Positions 11,508 through 23,050 of a stretch of 64,000 nucleotides of DNA are shown here, piece by piece. The position numbers were made by a program, and so were the translations under genes. Every line of letters starts with the position of its first letter. The first letter of the stretch is position 1. The notes under the pieces are model-generated. The model was not told the origin of the DNA and did no database searches. It worked only from the letters and a program-made list of their open reading frames with translations. The stretch comes from Botryotinia globosa (lineage: Eukaryota; Ascomycota; Leotiomycetes; Helotiales; Sclerotiniaceae), in the NCBI GenBank assembly GCA_014898425.1, contig RCSZ01000018.1, positions 372,001 to 436,000 of the forward strand. The letters are read 5' to 3'.

Positions 11508-12917
11508 TTACTTCGCAACAGCTGCGCTCAGAACTTGTGTTCTGAAGAATCCTCCCTTCGTCCTCTCAATTACTTGTTGGTATACACTGCTTGGTGGGTG
11601 GTTCATGACAACTGTTCCTTCCTTGTAATCAATCTTGGCATCAACTCTGGTATCTCTGATGAGGTTGACAATCCATTTTTCACCATCATCTTGGTTCAAG
11701 CCCAATCTTGCACTCAAATCCTTGATATCGATTCTTTGATGGATCTTGCAGTAGCTCTCACTGATCAAATGTCTTGCGGCCTCAACAAAGTTTTCAGAGG
11801 CGGCGACGAGGAAGAAATCGGAACGGAGAACTTCCTCGGCTTCGGAGAGTTTCTTTTGTGCTTCCTCAAAATCAAAGTCAAGGTATAAAGCCTTGATGAA
11901 ATCGGTGACGGGATCTGAGTATTCGTAGTTCTCTTGCTTGACAATACGAATAATATCCTTGAGTTGTTTCTGATATTGACCAGTGTTGCGTGTACGGTTA
12001 CGGTTGGTAATGACTGCAGCAGTCAAGTATCTAAGAATCCATGGGCAGGCGGTTTGAATGGTGTTGATGAATGCGGGGGAGAAGAAGAGGTCGCAGATAA
12101 CATCACGAGCGGGTTCGTGGTTGAAGAATGGGAACAAAGCCCAGTGGATGAGCCAGGTGCGGTGGTGAAGTTGTGCGAGAGGTTTGTTGAAGAGCTTGGT
12201 CTCGATCGATTCCTTCACTTTTTGGACTTCCTCCATAGCGGATTCCCAGTTTCCAGTCAAGATCTCACAAGCCAATTTACCCCATGTTGCTGCGGTGACT
12301 TTGTCATCGTCGGTAGAGAGGACTCTGAATTGGTAAAGGAGTTCGGCAGCCGCTCCGTAGTTTCCACAGCTGTATTGGAAGTTACCGAAGTCGTATAAGA
12401 CGTTAACCATCTCAATTGTGACCTGTCTCTTTGTTAGGTTGAATTTTCAGTGACACAAAATTCCCATACGTACATCATGCTCCTTCTTCAAGAACTCCAA
12501 GTTAGCAACCTTGTCGCTTCTCAGTCCAGTAACAACATCCTCTCTGCCTAACAAATCTGTGATTTTCTCGCTCTCTTGTCCGAAAATTTCTAATCGTTGA
12601 AGAATTTCTTGTCTCTTATTCGCGTATTCTTTTGGTGCTTCATCCACACCCTCGATTTCGCAGTGGAGACTAGCAACATAATCGGTCATGTTGGTCTTCT
12701 TCAACAATTCGAATTTTGCCTTGGTGATTTCTGGCGATGGCTCGTCATCTTGGTCACCGACAAATTGTAGCAAAGGGAAGATTAAATGTCTGTCGAGGTG
12801 GGTGATGAGTTTAGGAAGAAGATCGTTCTCTTTGGCGATTTCCTCGGGGCTCTTGGCCGCTGCTTGAGCAGCATCATTAAGAAGGTCATTCGCAGTCGTG
12901 GGAGTGTTGTCCGCCAT
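11508..12917 (-). CDS. INT6: Translation initiation factor eIF3 subunit e (INT6)
   Basis: Model: exon 1 12474..12917, intron 12423..12473 (51 bp), exon 2 11508..12422; 452 residues. I chose ATG 12917 ([13 protein letters not shown]); an upstream in-frame GTG is not needed. The sequence carries the eIF3e N-terminal signature ([20 protein letters not shown]), the helical repeats around [20 protein letters not shown] and [20 protein letters not shown], and a C-terminal PCI domain ending [17 protein letters not shown]. The splice restores [18 protein letters not shown], the expected family sequence. eIF3e is a scaffold subunit of the eIF3 complex that recruits mRNA to the 40S ribosome. The gene starts only 238 bp from the divergent mitoribosomal gene mL49, so they probably share a bidirectional promoter. 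Confidence 0.96.
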
Positions 12918-13155
12918 GATTGCGATCCTATTGTGCTGTCGTGAGTTGGAAATAGTGGTGGGGTTCACGCTTTCGTAGGATAAAGATGTCGGAATTTGAT
13001 GATTGTGTGCGCCCGCCTACAAAATTTCGCGCTAGTGGAGGGTAGCTTAAATTATTAGCGTCTTTTTTGTCTCTGAGAAGTTCGCGACGTTCGAATGAAG
13101 TTTCGGGAAGATAATTGATCAAAACCAATCTTTCCACAACCTCATATCACTTACG
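12918..13155. promoter_or_regulatory. Shared divergent promoter eIF3e / mL49
   Basis: Just 238 bp separate the two start codons, which point away from each other. Both genes serve translation (cytosolic initiation and mitochondrial ribosome). I do not see a clear TATA box. The role as a bidirectional promoter is inferred from geometry alone. Confidence 0.6.
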
Positions 13156-13629
13156 ATGTCACTACAATTCCTCAGGCCTATGGCTTTGCCCAGACCAACC
13201 ACTTTACGATATTTCCTTGGTGTTGCTAGACTATCTACGAACCCCGCTTCCTCGAGCCCAACGAAGGAAGCAATTTCAACCTCGACGCCAATCCCCTCAC
13301 AAACTACACCTGCAACAGCCCCGAATCAGCCGTACTATGTATCTCGAACGTCGTCCAAAAACCTGCCAGTATATGCACTTTCCAAAGCAGGTGGTAACTT
13401 GAAGCAGACAAAAATTAGAAAGATTGAAGGAGATATCATGAAGTTGAAGGAGCAATTAGAAGAGGCATTCTCCGACAAGGAGATTCAGGTCAATCAATTG
13501 GCGAAGCATATCATAATCAAGGTATGTTGTGTAGTCCTTGTGCAGGTTTGATCCATGAATTTGCTGACCATATCACAGGGGTGGTACAAACTGGAAGTAA
13601 AGGAGTTCCTCAAGGAGCGACATTTTTAA
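13156..13629 (+). CDS. IMG2: Mitochondrial large ribosomal subunit protein mL49 (IMG2)
   Basis: Model: 13156..13521 and 13579..13629, intron of 57 bp; 138 residues. The N-terminus is Arg/Ser/Thr-rich with no acidic residues for the first 30 positions, as expected for a mitochondrial presequence. The mL49/Img2 domain follows: YYVSRTSSKNLPVYALSKAG, then the basic KQTKIRKIEGD segment. The second exon supplies GWYKLEVKEFLKERHF, matching the usual C-terminus of the family. Without splicing, the frame would run into unrelated sequence, so the intron is well supported. The protein is a structural part of the mitochondrial large ribosomal subunit. It is convergent with SWI1; the stop codons are 307 bp apart. 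Confidence 0.93.
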
Positions 13630-13936
13630 TGGGATACTTGCAACACAATCATGGACGAGAAAAAATTTATACGGGTTCAGTTGTTTCAAAAGCAATACCA
13701 TGCTTTGATTATCATTCTACACACTCCATGCCTATATGTACAATACACTCTTACTTTTCAAGAGAACCCATCACCCCTTGTACACAAACCAATACCAGCC
13801 ATACCACAAGAATCACAGACATCAAGCAAATGCCACGCTTAGCAGGCAGATATATCAAATTACAAACGCCGACTCCATACGCTATTAATTCATGCGTCTA
13901 TGAACCTTAATACATTGATGAAAAGCCAACCACTCA
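13630..13936. other. Convergent 3' region mL49 / SWI1
   Basis: About 307 bp between two convergent stop codons. No gene seen; presumably both 3' UTRs. Confidence 0.5.
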
Positions 13937-16249
13937 TTAGCCAAGACTTGTAAAAGTGCACAATTGCCGCAATGCCTCTTTCAGCCTAGGCTGTTTGCGT
14001 TCATGTAGTTTTATTATTCGTTCCGTCGTCGGCATTCCAGGTATGGGTATCATAGAGGTCGGGTCTTCAGGGTCTCGTGACTTTTCAGCCAGTCGGCGTA
14101 ATATTCCAATTCCACCAAGAATTATTTGTAGCATTGCCTCTTCCTCTGCCGTTTTGGGTACGGCAGAAACTCTGCCATGCGATGGACCTTGTGGCGCTTC
14201 GTGACATAATGTTAATAAAAGGTGTGAAAGATTCTTTGCAAACCCATCCTCTGAAGTTAACCAAGCTTTTGCAATGCCACTGTCGTATCCTGGTGCAAGG
14301 GTTGCCAGAAGTTCCGCAGCAAGTATGCCTTGCATCAACATTGGCTTTCGTGCTTCAACCAGAGGTAGGAAGGTTCCCCGTTTAGGATCTTTTTGCTGAT
14401 CAGGTATCACCGAGATAGACAGAGCAAATGTTCTTGTCAGAAGGTCAAAAGGTGGAGACGAAGACACGTCAGAGGCAAAGATCGTTTTGTAATGGGTTCG
14501 GTTTGGTTCATCCCGCGCAAGAAGCTTGGCAAGACTATCAACAGCAGGATAGATATAATAATGAATAGTTGGGTCGTACTGTGAAAATGTGATTTTATCG
14601 GATCCCATTACATTTGGGGGCGGGCAGGGCGCGAATGCCAATAGGAAATGCAATAAACATAACGCTTGTTCGCGACCAGGTAACTTGATCTCATGTGCGA
14701 TGTTTGATAGTAAAACAACACCATCTTTCATGAATTCAAGCGTGTTCTGGTTGGTCCTAAGTAGCATGTTTCGAGTTCCCAGATACCGTATTACCACGCA
14801 GAAGAATTTGATAACAAACTCTTCTGCAAGGAACAAAAGATTTGGTTCGTGAAATGAAAGGTTGCGCAAAATACTGGTTATGCAAATCAGCTTCTCGACT
14901 GCTCGGTCGACCTGATATTCCTCCGATCCAAAAGGCGGAATATCTTGTACTGCATGCTTCTCAGCCTGGCAGGCGCGGACGACATCTTCGTATGAATTTA
15001 TGAGCATCATATCTGATACCTCTGCCGCGTTTTCGGCTAACAATTCAACCTGATCCTCGGCGCAATCAACCAGTGTCTCAACCAAATCATCGCATTTCAT
15101 CAACTCTATTGGTAGCCGTTGTTCGGAGGACACCAAGGCCAAGGTATCTAAAGCCAAACGTACTTCGGCATGCAGTCCAGATTGAAGGCTCATGGTCAAG
15201 GCATGGACATCGATGGTACCAATTTCAGTCAATGGTGGAAAATCTGGCTTTAATTTCAACAAGGAAGTCCCCTCGCCACGAAGAACCTCCAAATCGAGGG
15301 AGCCCCCATTTTCATCAGGAATCCGCGAGAAGACCTTCAACTTCTCAGGAAGGAATACGTTCATTAGCTCATCTTGATTTTGCTCATCTAATGCCGGCAC
15401 CATGTTAGGATGAGGTGATGCCAATGATATACTGCCAGACTTGGGTATTGAGGCTGGAGACGGTATTGGATAAATGCCGGTATTTTGCGGCGGAGTGGCC
15501 TCGACACTCCTCGAGGAACTGTTCCGAGCATGGCCTTGAGATCCCAAAGGATGTATCGGCGGCGCTTGTGGAGTTGAGAAACCATTCATGACAGGTTGTT
15601 GAGGGTGATGTAGAGGTGTCATTTGCTTCATGGGGGTAGTTTGTTGCTGCTGGAGATGCTGCTGTTGGGCGATCTGCTGTTGCATGTAATGTGATGCTTG
15701 CATAGAGTTTGATGGAGGCATTTGTTTAGTGGGCGACATTTGGGGTACGCCGATAGCACCACCCTGCTTCATTGCCGCGGCTCTCTGCCTTTGCATATTG
15801 GATTGAAAAGCCTCCTCGAAGGCAAGAAGATTTCTCTCATATAGAGCCTTGAGTTGCGGAGGCACGTTTTGATATCTCAAAGGATGTATTTGAATAGCTT
15901 GCGCAATTTGTCCCCATGCATTTTGGGCCGTCACATTTCTGTATCCTCCATATTTGGTAACTGCCGCATACAAAACATAAATATTGATATGTCTATCACC
16001 TACAAATGGATTCGTCTCTAAAGGCAGACCCTTTGACTGCATGAAAGCAACCAAGCTTTTGAGAAAATTGTTCTGATTTTGATTTTGGGCCAACGAAGCT
16101 TGCTGAGGTCGCATGCCAGCAAATTGGCCGTTTGGTGCTTGCATCATCTGCCCTTGAGACAATGGATTTACACCAGGCGACATGTTCTGTCGTTGCGCGG
16201 CATGTAAATTGCCCTGTTGTTGATGCTGTTGCTGTTGTTGTTGTTGTTG

Positions 16250-16288
<39 letters not shown>

Positions 16289-17092
16289 AAGTGATTGTTG
16301 CAGTCGCATCTGATACATTTGCCTGGTTTGGTCCAAAGTAGCGTTCTTTTGTTGCGGTTGGTGATTCGGTGGTTGGGCCTGTTGATTATACATTTGAGGT
16401 TGTGACATCGTAGGTGGCATTTGTGGCGTCGCCATCGCATTTTGCGGTGGTGCCGAAGTTCGGCCTGGTGGGGGAGTAAAGTTTTGACCATAGGCAGGTG
16501 CATAGGGAGTGTTCTGGGCAAATGTACTACTTTGTGGTGTCTCGACTCGGCTTCCATGATCAGATTGTGAAGGCGAGAATGGATGAGGAGAAGCCGTAGA
16601 AACTCGTTGTGGTACACCGCCAGGACGCAGCTGATTAGCCATGATTGGAGACGGACTAGCGTTACTCGATCCATTTTGTAGATGCAAATATGGTGTCTGT
16701 TGAGGCGCATGTTGTGGGGGGACATTATTAGGTGAAAAATTGGGATAGGCAGCTTGTTGTGGAGTTTGTGAGCGAGATCCAGGTAGCATGCCAGAAGCTT
16801 GCCTGGGTGATGTACCTAGACTGTCTTCCCTTGCCCTTGGTCTCTTTGATGGAATGACAGGATTGGTTTGATACACGGGGTTATTGAAGGCTGGCGACCC
16901 ATTGCGCATTCCACCATTTTGCATTCTTTGTTGTAATTGTTGATTCTGGAATTGATTGGGGTCAAAGGATGATGAAGTGGGCATAAAACCCGATGGGTCC
17001 ATCATGTTTCCTCCGGTATTCGATTCGTTCATATGATTGAAGCCTGCGCCATTGTGATTTTGGACGGCAGCGTCGTTCATCCAGGAGCTCAT
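13937..17092 (-). CDS. SWI1: SWI/SNF chromatin-remodelling subunit SWI1 (ARID domain)
   Basis: An uninterrupted coding exon; from ATG 17092 (MSSWMNDAAVQNHNG) it gives 1051 residues. The frame stays open 15 codons further up to a splice acceptor at 17122. The N-terminal third is Gln/Pro/Asn-rich low complexity and includes 21 consecutive Gln codons (16226-16288, CAA and CAG mixed). An ARID DNA-binding domain follows at about residues 344-435 (FLKSLVAFMQSKGLPLETNP, VTKYGGYRNV, W-GQIAQAI). The C-terminal half is the Swi1 helical repeat region (ILRNLSFHEPN, LEFMKDGVVLLSNIAHE). Swi1 is a subunit of the SWI/SNF ATP-dependent remodeller in the nucleus. Two canonical introns lie in the region upstream (17122-17409 and 17470-17635), so the transcript has a spliced leader. 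See the leader entry for the alternative N-terminus. Confidence 0.93.
16226..16288 (-). repeat. CAG/CAA repeat encoding 21 glutamines in SWI1
   Basis: A trinucleotide tract of 63 bases. One end is pure CAG (plus-strand CTG) and the other is mostly CAA, followed by His and three more Gln. Interruption by CAA may make it less prone to slippage than a pure tract. Confidence 0.95.
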
Positions 17093-17640
17093 GTCTGTGG
17101 ATGGTAGTAGTGGCAACCCATCTGCAGATGCGCACAAGTGTTAGTTATCATCAAAGTTAAGTTTGAATCCATTGAACTCCAGCAAGATAAAGGTGCAGAT
17201 GCAGAAATAAAAGATAGAATCTAGCGCGATGAAGTCGCGACGCGCTGATGGGTCAAATGAAGCAAAGGGGGAAACAATTGCTTCATCAACTTTATTATCA
17301 ACAGCATCCACGATATTCAATCAACAGGCGCATCAATAACTACAATATGTCTCGTGACATCTTTCTAACATAAGGATAGGAATGAGAGGAATGAAAGGCA
17401 AGGTCTTACCTATCGACGCGCGCTGTTGAGGTCCCAAATTGTTTTGACAGTCTCGGAGTCTCTCTTCACCTGAATTGTACGCTAACGTAAGATTAGGATT
17501 AGTGACTAAAAAAGTAACGCCCCAAAATAACCACGCTTCGTTCGTTCAATCAGAACCACGGAACGGAGCGTCAATTGAATGAAGATCAAAGGGGGAAAAA
17601 AAGACTTTCTAGAATTTCAGAAATGATTAACTTACCAACC
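17089..17640 (-). promoter_or_regulatory. Spliced 5' leader of SWI1 with overlapping uORF
   Basis: Reading the minus strand, GATAG|GTAAGA (exon end 17410) joins CTGCAG|ATGGG (exon start 17121), and GTTG|GTAAGTTA (exon end 17636) joins ATTCAG|GTGAAG (exon start 17469). This defines introns 17122..17409 and 17470..17635 with a 60-nt exon between them. After splicing, an ATG at 17121 opens an 11-codon frame. Its TGA (17091-17089) overlaps the main ATG (17092-17090) as ATGA, a layout that often permits or restricts reinitiation. In the SWI1 frame the 60-nt exon is also open (EERLRDCQNNLGPQQRAS), so an N-terminal extension is possible, although I found no in-frame ATG upstream. Transcription and splicing are inferred from sites only. 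Confidence 0.5.
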
Positions 17641-17842
17641 AATGACGAGAGGGTGAAAATGGGGGAGTGATTATAATAGAATTATAATACAAAAAGAAGA
17701 ATTTGGAATTTTTCTAGAACAAAATATGTTGTGTCAGTCAATTATCCATGGTAATTGGAAGATCCAGAATGGTCGAATGGGTGGGTGCGTGGGTGGGAGA
17801 TGAATGTGAGTCTGAGAATGAATATATATGTATTTGTGTTAA

Positions 17843-17890
17843 TTTGATTGATGATTGATGATTGATGCTTGATGCTTGATGCTTGATGCG
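17843..17890. repeat. Heptamer tandem repeat TTGATGA/TTGATGC
   Basis: About six consecutive 7-bp units that switch from TTGATGA to TTGATGC half-way, a typical variant pattern of slippage-derived repeats. Confidence 0.8.
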
Positions 17891-18638
17891 ATGAATGGAT
17901 GGGTATTGTGTTCCAACGTCAATGATTGCAACATAACATTGGAGGAGAGGGAAAGCGTGACCAATTGTGAGTGTAAGGATTCACGGTCACGTTTTTGTTG
18001 GGTTGGAGGTGCAGGTGAGGAATGATGATGATAAGAAGGGACGGCGGTGGTAAATTTGAGGGAGAGTTGCGAATGTGCGGTAGAGTCCGGCAAAGGAAGA
18101 TAAGGCCAGGAGAGAAAAGGTAAGGCAGCGAGCGACCAAGCGGTAAGCAGGCAGCCCGTACAACTTCTCCGGATGTGTGCGGATAAGATACACCTGCACG
18201 GGGAGATCAAGAGATAATTGAAAAGATCGGAACATACCCGTCTCAATACACGGCTCCAAAAATAAGGTCGAACTAGAATAGCTTCGGACAGAGAATGGGG
18301 GGTTAGATCCGATGGTTGGCGAAATAATGCTATGCTGTATGGTAAAAATATACAAATAAAAATAAGAATCAATCTGAGGATGCTTGCTGTAACACGTTGG
18401 TTGAATCAACTGGTGGACCGAATAAAAGCAACCCAAAGATCAAGTGAAATGCCCAGGCAGCGTGAAATGATACTCTAACATGCGAATTCGAACTACTGTA
18501 AGGAGAAGTCTTCCGGGGGAGGGTTACGTTGTTGAGTAATAAGGAGATTGTCGGATGAATGTCGCGGCGTTCACCTGTTTTTTTGCTGATGGATGGATAG
18601 ATATGCTGGCTGGCTGTATGAAATCGTTTCGTTTCGTT

Positions 18639-18678
18639 TTCCTTTCCTTTCCTTTCCTTTCCTTTCCTTCCCTTTCCT
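18639..18678. repeat. CCTTT pentanucleotide microsatellite
   Basis: About eight imperfect copies, preceded by GTTTC units. Polypyrimidine on the plus strand. Confidence 0.85.
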
Positions 18679-20482
18679 CGGTCGTCGCTCCATTTTTTTA
18701 GAGGGCAAAAGAGAAAACGGGCTAACGATGGTTAAGCCAATCATATCGTGATATCCTTGACGCAACTCCATTTGTAACCCTTCCATCCGAAAAGATCATT
18801 TTATCGTCTTCCGTGAATTCGAATGGGAATTTGAATCACATCCAAAACCGCATAGAATGAATCCTTCATCAAGACTCGGGTTTTCCTTATTACTGTTAAT
18901 ATCGTCGCAATGTCCTAAAGATAGATAGATTCCTTGGTTAATGAAATTGGGTGAGTGAGTATAGTAAAAATGAGCGATAGTATGTGTGTTGGACTAGTAT
19001 GATTGGTTCCCGGTCGTGCCTGTTCCTGATGCGGTGTGAAATTCCTGGTCGCTTTAACCAGACGGATTTGGACCATGAGAAAATCTGTGACATCAAGGGA
19101 AGAAAAACTTGACATTTCCAAGATGAAGAAAGTGAAAGAGAAGGTTGCAGAAATGAAGGACAATGCTCCATGATATAGAGACGATGCCATAGTCATTTGA
19201 TGCTGTGAATCCATTTCGTCCAGTTTGTTGTATTTGGAAAATCGAAGGCCGCCCTGTGTGTGTTTTCCTCGACAAGGTTTATGATAGTGTGAGGAAGGAG
19301 GATACAAGACGGAGAAATTGAATCAATTCCCAAGAATGGCTCGGAACAAGAAAGAAAGCGAAGAAGTTTTAAAGGACTGGTGGAATAGAAGACAGAATCA
19401 TGATACCAAGGAGAAGAGAGAACAGTAACAGTAGGATGAGAGAAAAAAACAGGAACAGAACAGAACGAACTGAACAGAACAGAAGAAAAAGAGGGGGAAT
19501 GGAGTTTTATTTAATTGTTCAAAGGTGCAGGGCCAATTTGGAAATCACGTTTCCCACCGGGATATAAGCTTTTGGCGTATAATTCATTGCCTTACCTGAC
19601 GGACGATCCAGAAAAGATCAGATTGATAGGTTACAAATGCCGTCTCTGAAGGATATGCTGGTATGGTACTCGTTCCTTCTTTCCCTTCTCTAGACCCATT
19701 TCAATTCTCCTCACATCATGGAGATAGATACTACCTAGGTAACCATATCATATCATATCATATCACACACACAAACACACAGACCAATGATAGATACCCT
19801 TACAGATTATGCCTCTTGGGTTTGGGATGCGATGGGTGAGAAATGGGATTGGTAATTTCACCAGGAGACAGGTGGACATATGATATTCAGATCTTTCTTT
19901 CCGTGCGGTGCCAATATCGTCTAGGAATCTCGTTTCGTTGACTCGTTATGTATTTCCCGGGGCTTTCGTTTGACAATTCCTGTGTGTTTCTCTATGATAT
20001 GTTTGTGGTATGTTTGTGGCTTGATTGACATCCACTACCTAGGGACGCTATTCTTCCTCACAACCACATTGATTCATGGGAAATTAATGAGACCAATGAC
20101 TTGCTACGCGTGGGAAAATGAAGGGAGGCGATCGTGTATGATGTTTTGTGGTGATTGCTGCGTATCCTGAATCCTGATTCCTGCATCCGAGACTATTTAT
20201 CCTGCAAGTAATGTGCCGTGAAATTGCTACTTCCCTCGTGTTTTCTTCATATTCATTAGACATCTGCCTCGGAGCCGGCCATTCGAATCCGTCGTTGGTG
20301 ATTGCGGAGACTCAATATCTCTCTCGTTGAAGGTTGCTGGGCGGAAGCACGAAAGCTTTGTGGAAGGATAGATGCTTTTGACAGAATGGCGTTCATGTTG
20401 CTGGGGTCTATTTGAGAAGAGTGCCTCGATGGTCTTCCAAGCATGCAGAAGACAGGGTCTAATGCCTTTGAAAGCCCAGAAC

Positions 20483-20511
20483 AGGATGGATGGATGGATG
20501 GATGGATGGAT
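20483..20511. repeat. GGAT tetranucleotide microsatellite
   Basis: About seven copies of GGAT. Confidence 0.85.
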
Positions 20512-20718
20512 AAATGTCCGTTCAATCACACATTAATGAATGTCCAGGTGAGGGACGAGAACAAACGTCTAGTGACACCATGGAAAAGGAAAAGACGTCT
20601 CTTGCATAATCTACGAGGTGAATATTATTCAGTGAACTCCTCTCATTCTCATGTGTCGAAACATTCCCCTCGACAGGATCTGAATAAGTGTCTGCTAGAT
20701 ACCTGGTAACATTGCTTA

Positions 20719-20788
20719 CCTAGTGTTGACCTAGTGTTGACCTAGTGTTGACCTAGTGTTGACCTAGTGTTGACCTAGTGTTGACCTA
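20719..20788. repeat. 11-bp minisatellite, six copies
   Basis: Unit CCTAGTGTTGA, six identical head-to-tail copies (20719-20784) plus four bases of a seventh. It lies about 435 bp upstream of the EVE-domain start codon. Confidence 0.95.
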
Positions 20789-21223
20789 CATTTTAGACAC
20801 TTTCGCAGGTGGTATTAAAAGGGAGGAGTGCAGATGGTGTAACTGGGGCACAAGATGAAAATGGATTAGCTTTTGATTTTAGTTTCGGCAGGCACGAGGC
20901 TTCTTGGTCGTCATTTCTTTCGCTTAAGGAAGTTTGGGAAACGCCGAGAAGGTTTTAATCCTTGTTGCTCCATCCAGATAAATATATACAATATATATTA
21001 TGGAGGCATTGATGATTGGAGGCGTTGGAGGCGTTGGAGCTTGGAAAGCTTTGGTGATATTATTTCCATGGACCCATCAAATCACCCATTAGCTTATCTA
21101 CTTCGTGCTAGGGGAATTCACCCATCTCTCTTCCGTTGCATAAACATACAAGGTTTCAAATATCCATTGTGTTTACCATTAATAAAACACAACACGCGGT
21201 ACATACGGTCCATACGGTCCAAG

Positions 21224-22483
21224 ATGGTCAAGAGAAAGGCCAAAGATGTCGGAGATGAAGTTCATATAGAGCCTCGGAGATCACGTCGACAACAAGTAAA
21301 CAATACTGAGAGCGTGAAAGAAAAGACTACAACTTCGTCAACTTCGTATTCCCCGGCACAGAATATCAAAAAGGAGATCAGAAAGGAGACGGCAAATAGA
21401 GATTCTCAACAAGAAGCAAATGTTAATGGAGAAGTTACTGCACCAAAAACGACTATTGTAGGTTGATTATTTCCCTTGTTATCAATCTTCTCATGCTCTA
21501 GTCTCCCATGAATTATATCCCGAGTTGGCATTTACTGCTTCAGGTTCATATTTTGATTCACGAGGACCCTTTGGGACAAGCACGTGCTCTTCACAAATCA
21601 TGCTACATACTGGTAGTGATTTTATCTCATACTCTTCAATCATTTTGACAATTTCATTTTCTATCTTTGCGCTTTCGAGTTTAATTTCTGGTCCATTTTT
21701 AGAGTTCTACCAAATCCACCAAATCTACCAAACCATCTCTACCAAATGGCACCAAATCTACTACAACAGAAATCCTCTCGGCCAAATCCTCATCAACTCG
21801 TCAATATTGGCTAATGAAAGCTGAACCTGAATCACGTATCGAAAAAGGTCATGATATTAAATTCTCCATCGATGATTTGGCAGCTAAAACTGAACCAGAG
21901 CCTTGGGATGGTATGTTATTCCTTACACATGTATTACATGTCAACATTAATACTAACGTTTGGAAAGGAATACGAGCATATCCAGGTGTGTCACCTTGCC
22001 CCTCTGTTTTACAATACCATCACTTACACATAAATTAGCACGCAACAATCTTCGTGCAATGAAAAAGGGAGATTTAGCCTTCTTCTATCATTCATCATGC
22101 AAAGTTCCTGCAATTGTTGGAATCATGGAGATCGTTGAAGAACATTCTCCGGATCGTAACGAATCCCCATCAATCATATACCTTCAATTACCATACTAAT
22201 GAGAAGAACAGTCTCGGCGCATGATCCTAAGGCTCCGTACTACGATCCTAAATCGTCACCAGATAATCCCAAGTGGAGTGTCGTACACGTCGAATTTCGC
22301 CAGAAACTAAAAACACCTATTACGCTCAAGGAAATCAAAGCTTGGTTTGAGGAAAAGGGAAACGCATTGAATAATATGCAAATGTTGAAGCTGGCACGAT
22401 TGAGTGTAAGCAAAGTAAGTAGTGATGAGTGGAGATTCTTAGTAAATGAAATGGAGAAGAATGGGGATGTGATTAAGGAATAG
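21224..22483 (+). CDS. EVE-domain protein (thymocyte nuclear protein 1 homologue)
   Basis: Model: 21224..21457, 21703..21910, 21968..21985, 22039..22155, 22212..22483; 282 residues. The third exon is only 18 nt. The N-terminus is basic and Ser/Thr-rich ([20 protein letters not shown]), likely a nuclear-localisation and disordered tail, followed by KSTKSTKPS repeats. The EVE domain begins at [20 protein letters not shown] and continues [40 protein letters not shown] and [13 protein letters not shown] to the end. Every splice restores the family sequence, including the microexon (IRAYP). EVE domains are PUA-like folds that bind modified bases in DNA or RNA; the substrate here is unknown. The first intron (245 bp) is long for this window and could hide another short exon in the disordered tail. 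Confidence 0.9.
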
Positions 22484-23018
22484 AATTTTCGAGGCAGGAT
22501 GAGAATGTGATATTTTAGGGTTACTAAAATCTTCTTGAGATGCATTAACGATGGATACTCACAATTGCACAATAAACAATATGAATCAATAATACTTCAA
22601 ACGCAGAACTAAAACCCCAGGGGAAAGAATGCACGTCACTGAAAACCAATCAAATTATATCATACATACAAAGTCGCATGCTCAACAATCTCTAATACGC
22701 AGTTCACTGTTCAGTGCATTACAAACCTACTATCGATAGATATATTATACTTTATATTCAACATTAGTCTTCCCTGGTATCTTTCTCCTTAATTCCTGTT
22801 TGCCTATCATTACATTTTCCTCTCCTTTCTCATATTCCTCTTCAATCTCACACAATATACATCCCCATTCCCATCACTCATTGTGCTTTTGAGTCTCCCT
22901 ATTTATATTAATATATTTTTGGTGTTTTATTATGAATATAGGAATAGAGAGATTGTTTTTGGGTAGTATCTAAATGTTTGAATGATGTATTGAATTGCTA
23001 TATTTAGATTAGATTAGA

Positions 23019-23050
23019 TGGGATGGGATGGGATGGGATGGGATGGGATG
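23019..23050. repeat. GGGAT pentanucleotide microsatellite
   Basis: Six copies of GGGAT preceded by TTAGA units. Confidence 0.85.

Larger units (their letters stand above)
17641..21223. other. Long intergenic region (3.6 kb), satellites only
   Basis: It lies between the head-to-head SWI1 and EVE-domain genes. Contents: TTGATGC/TTGATGA heptamers (17843-17890), a CCTTT run (18639-18678), a GGAT run (20483-20511) and an 11-bp array (20719-20788). The several open frames of 60-180 codons are low-complexity, overlap one another on both strands and show no family signature. It may hold regulatory DNA or a non-coding transcript, but nothing in sequence proves it. Confidence 0.5.

Noticed and set aside
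17839..18436. Minus-strand frames of 149 and 177 codons
   Set aside because: They overlap each other in different frames, include simple repeats, and show no domain or splice support.
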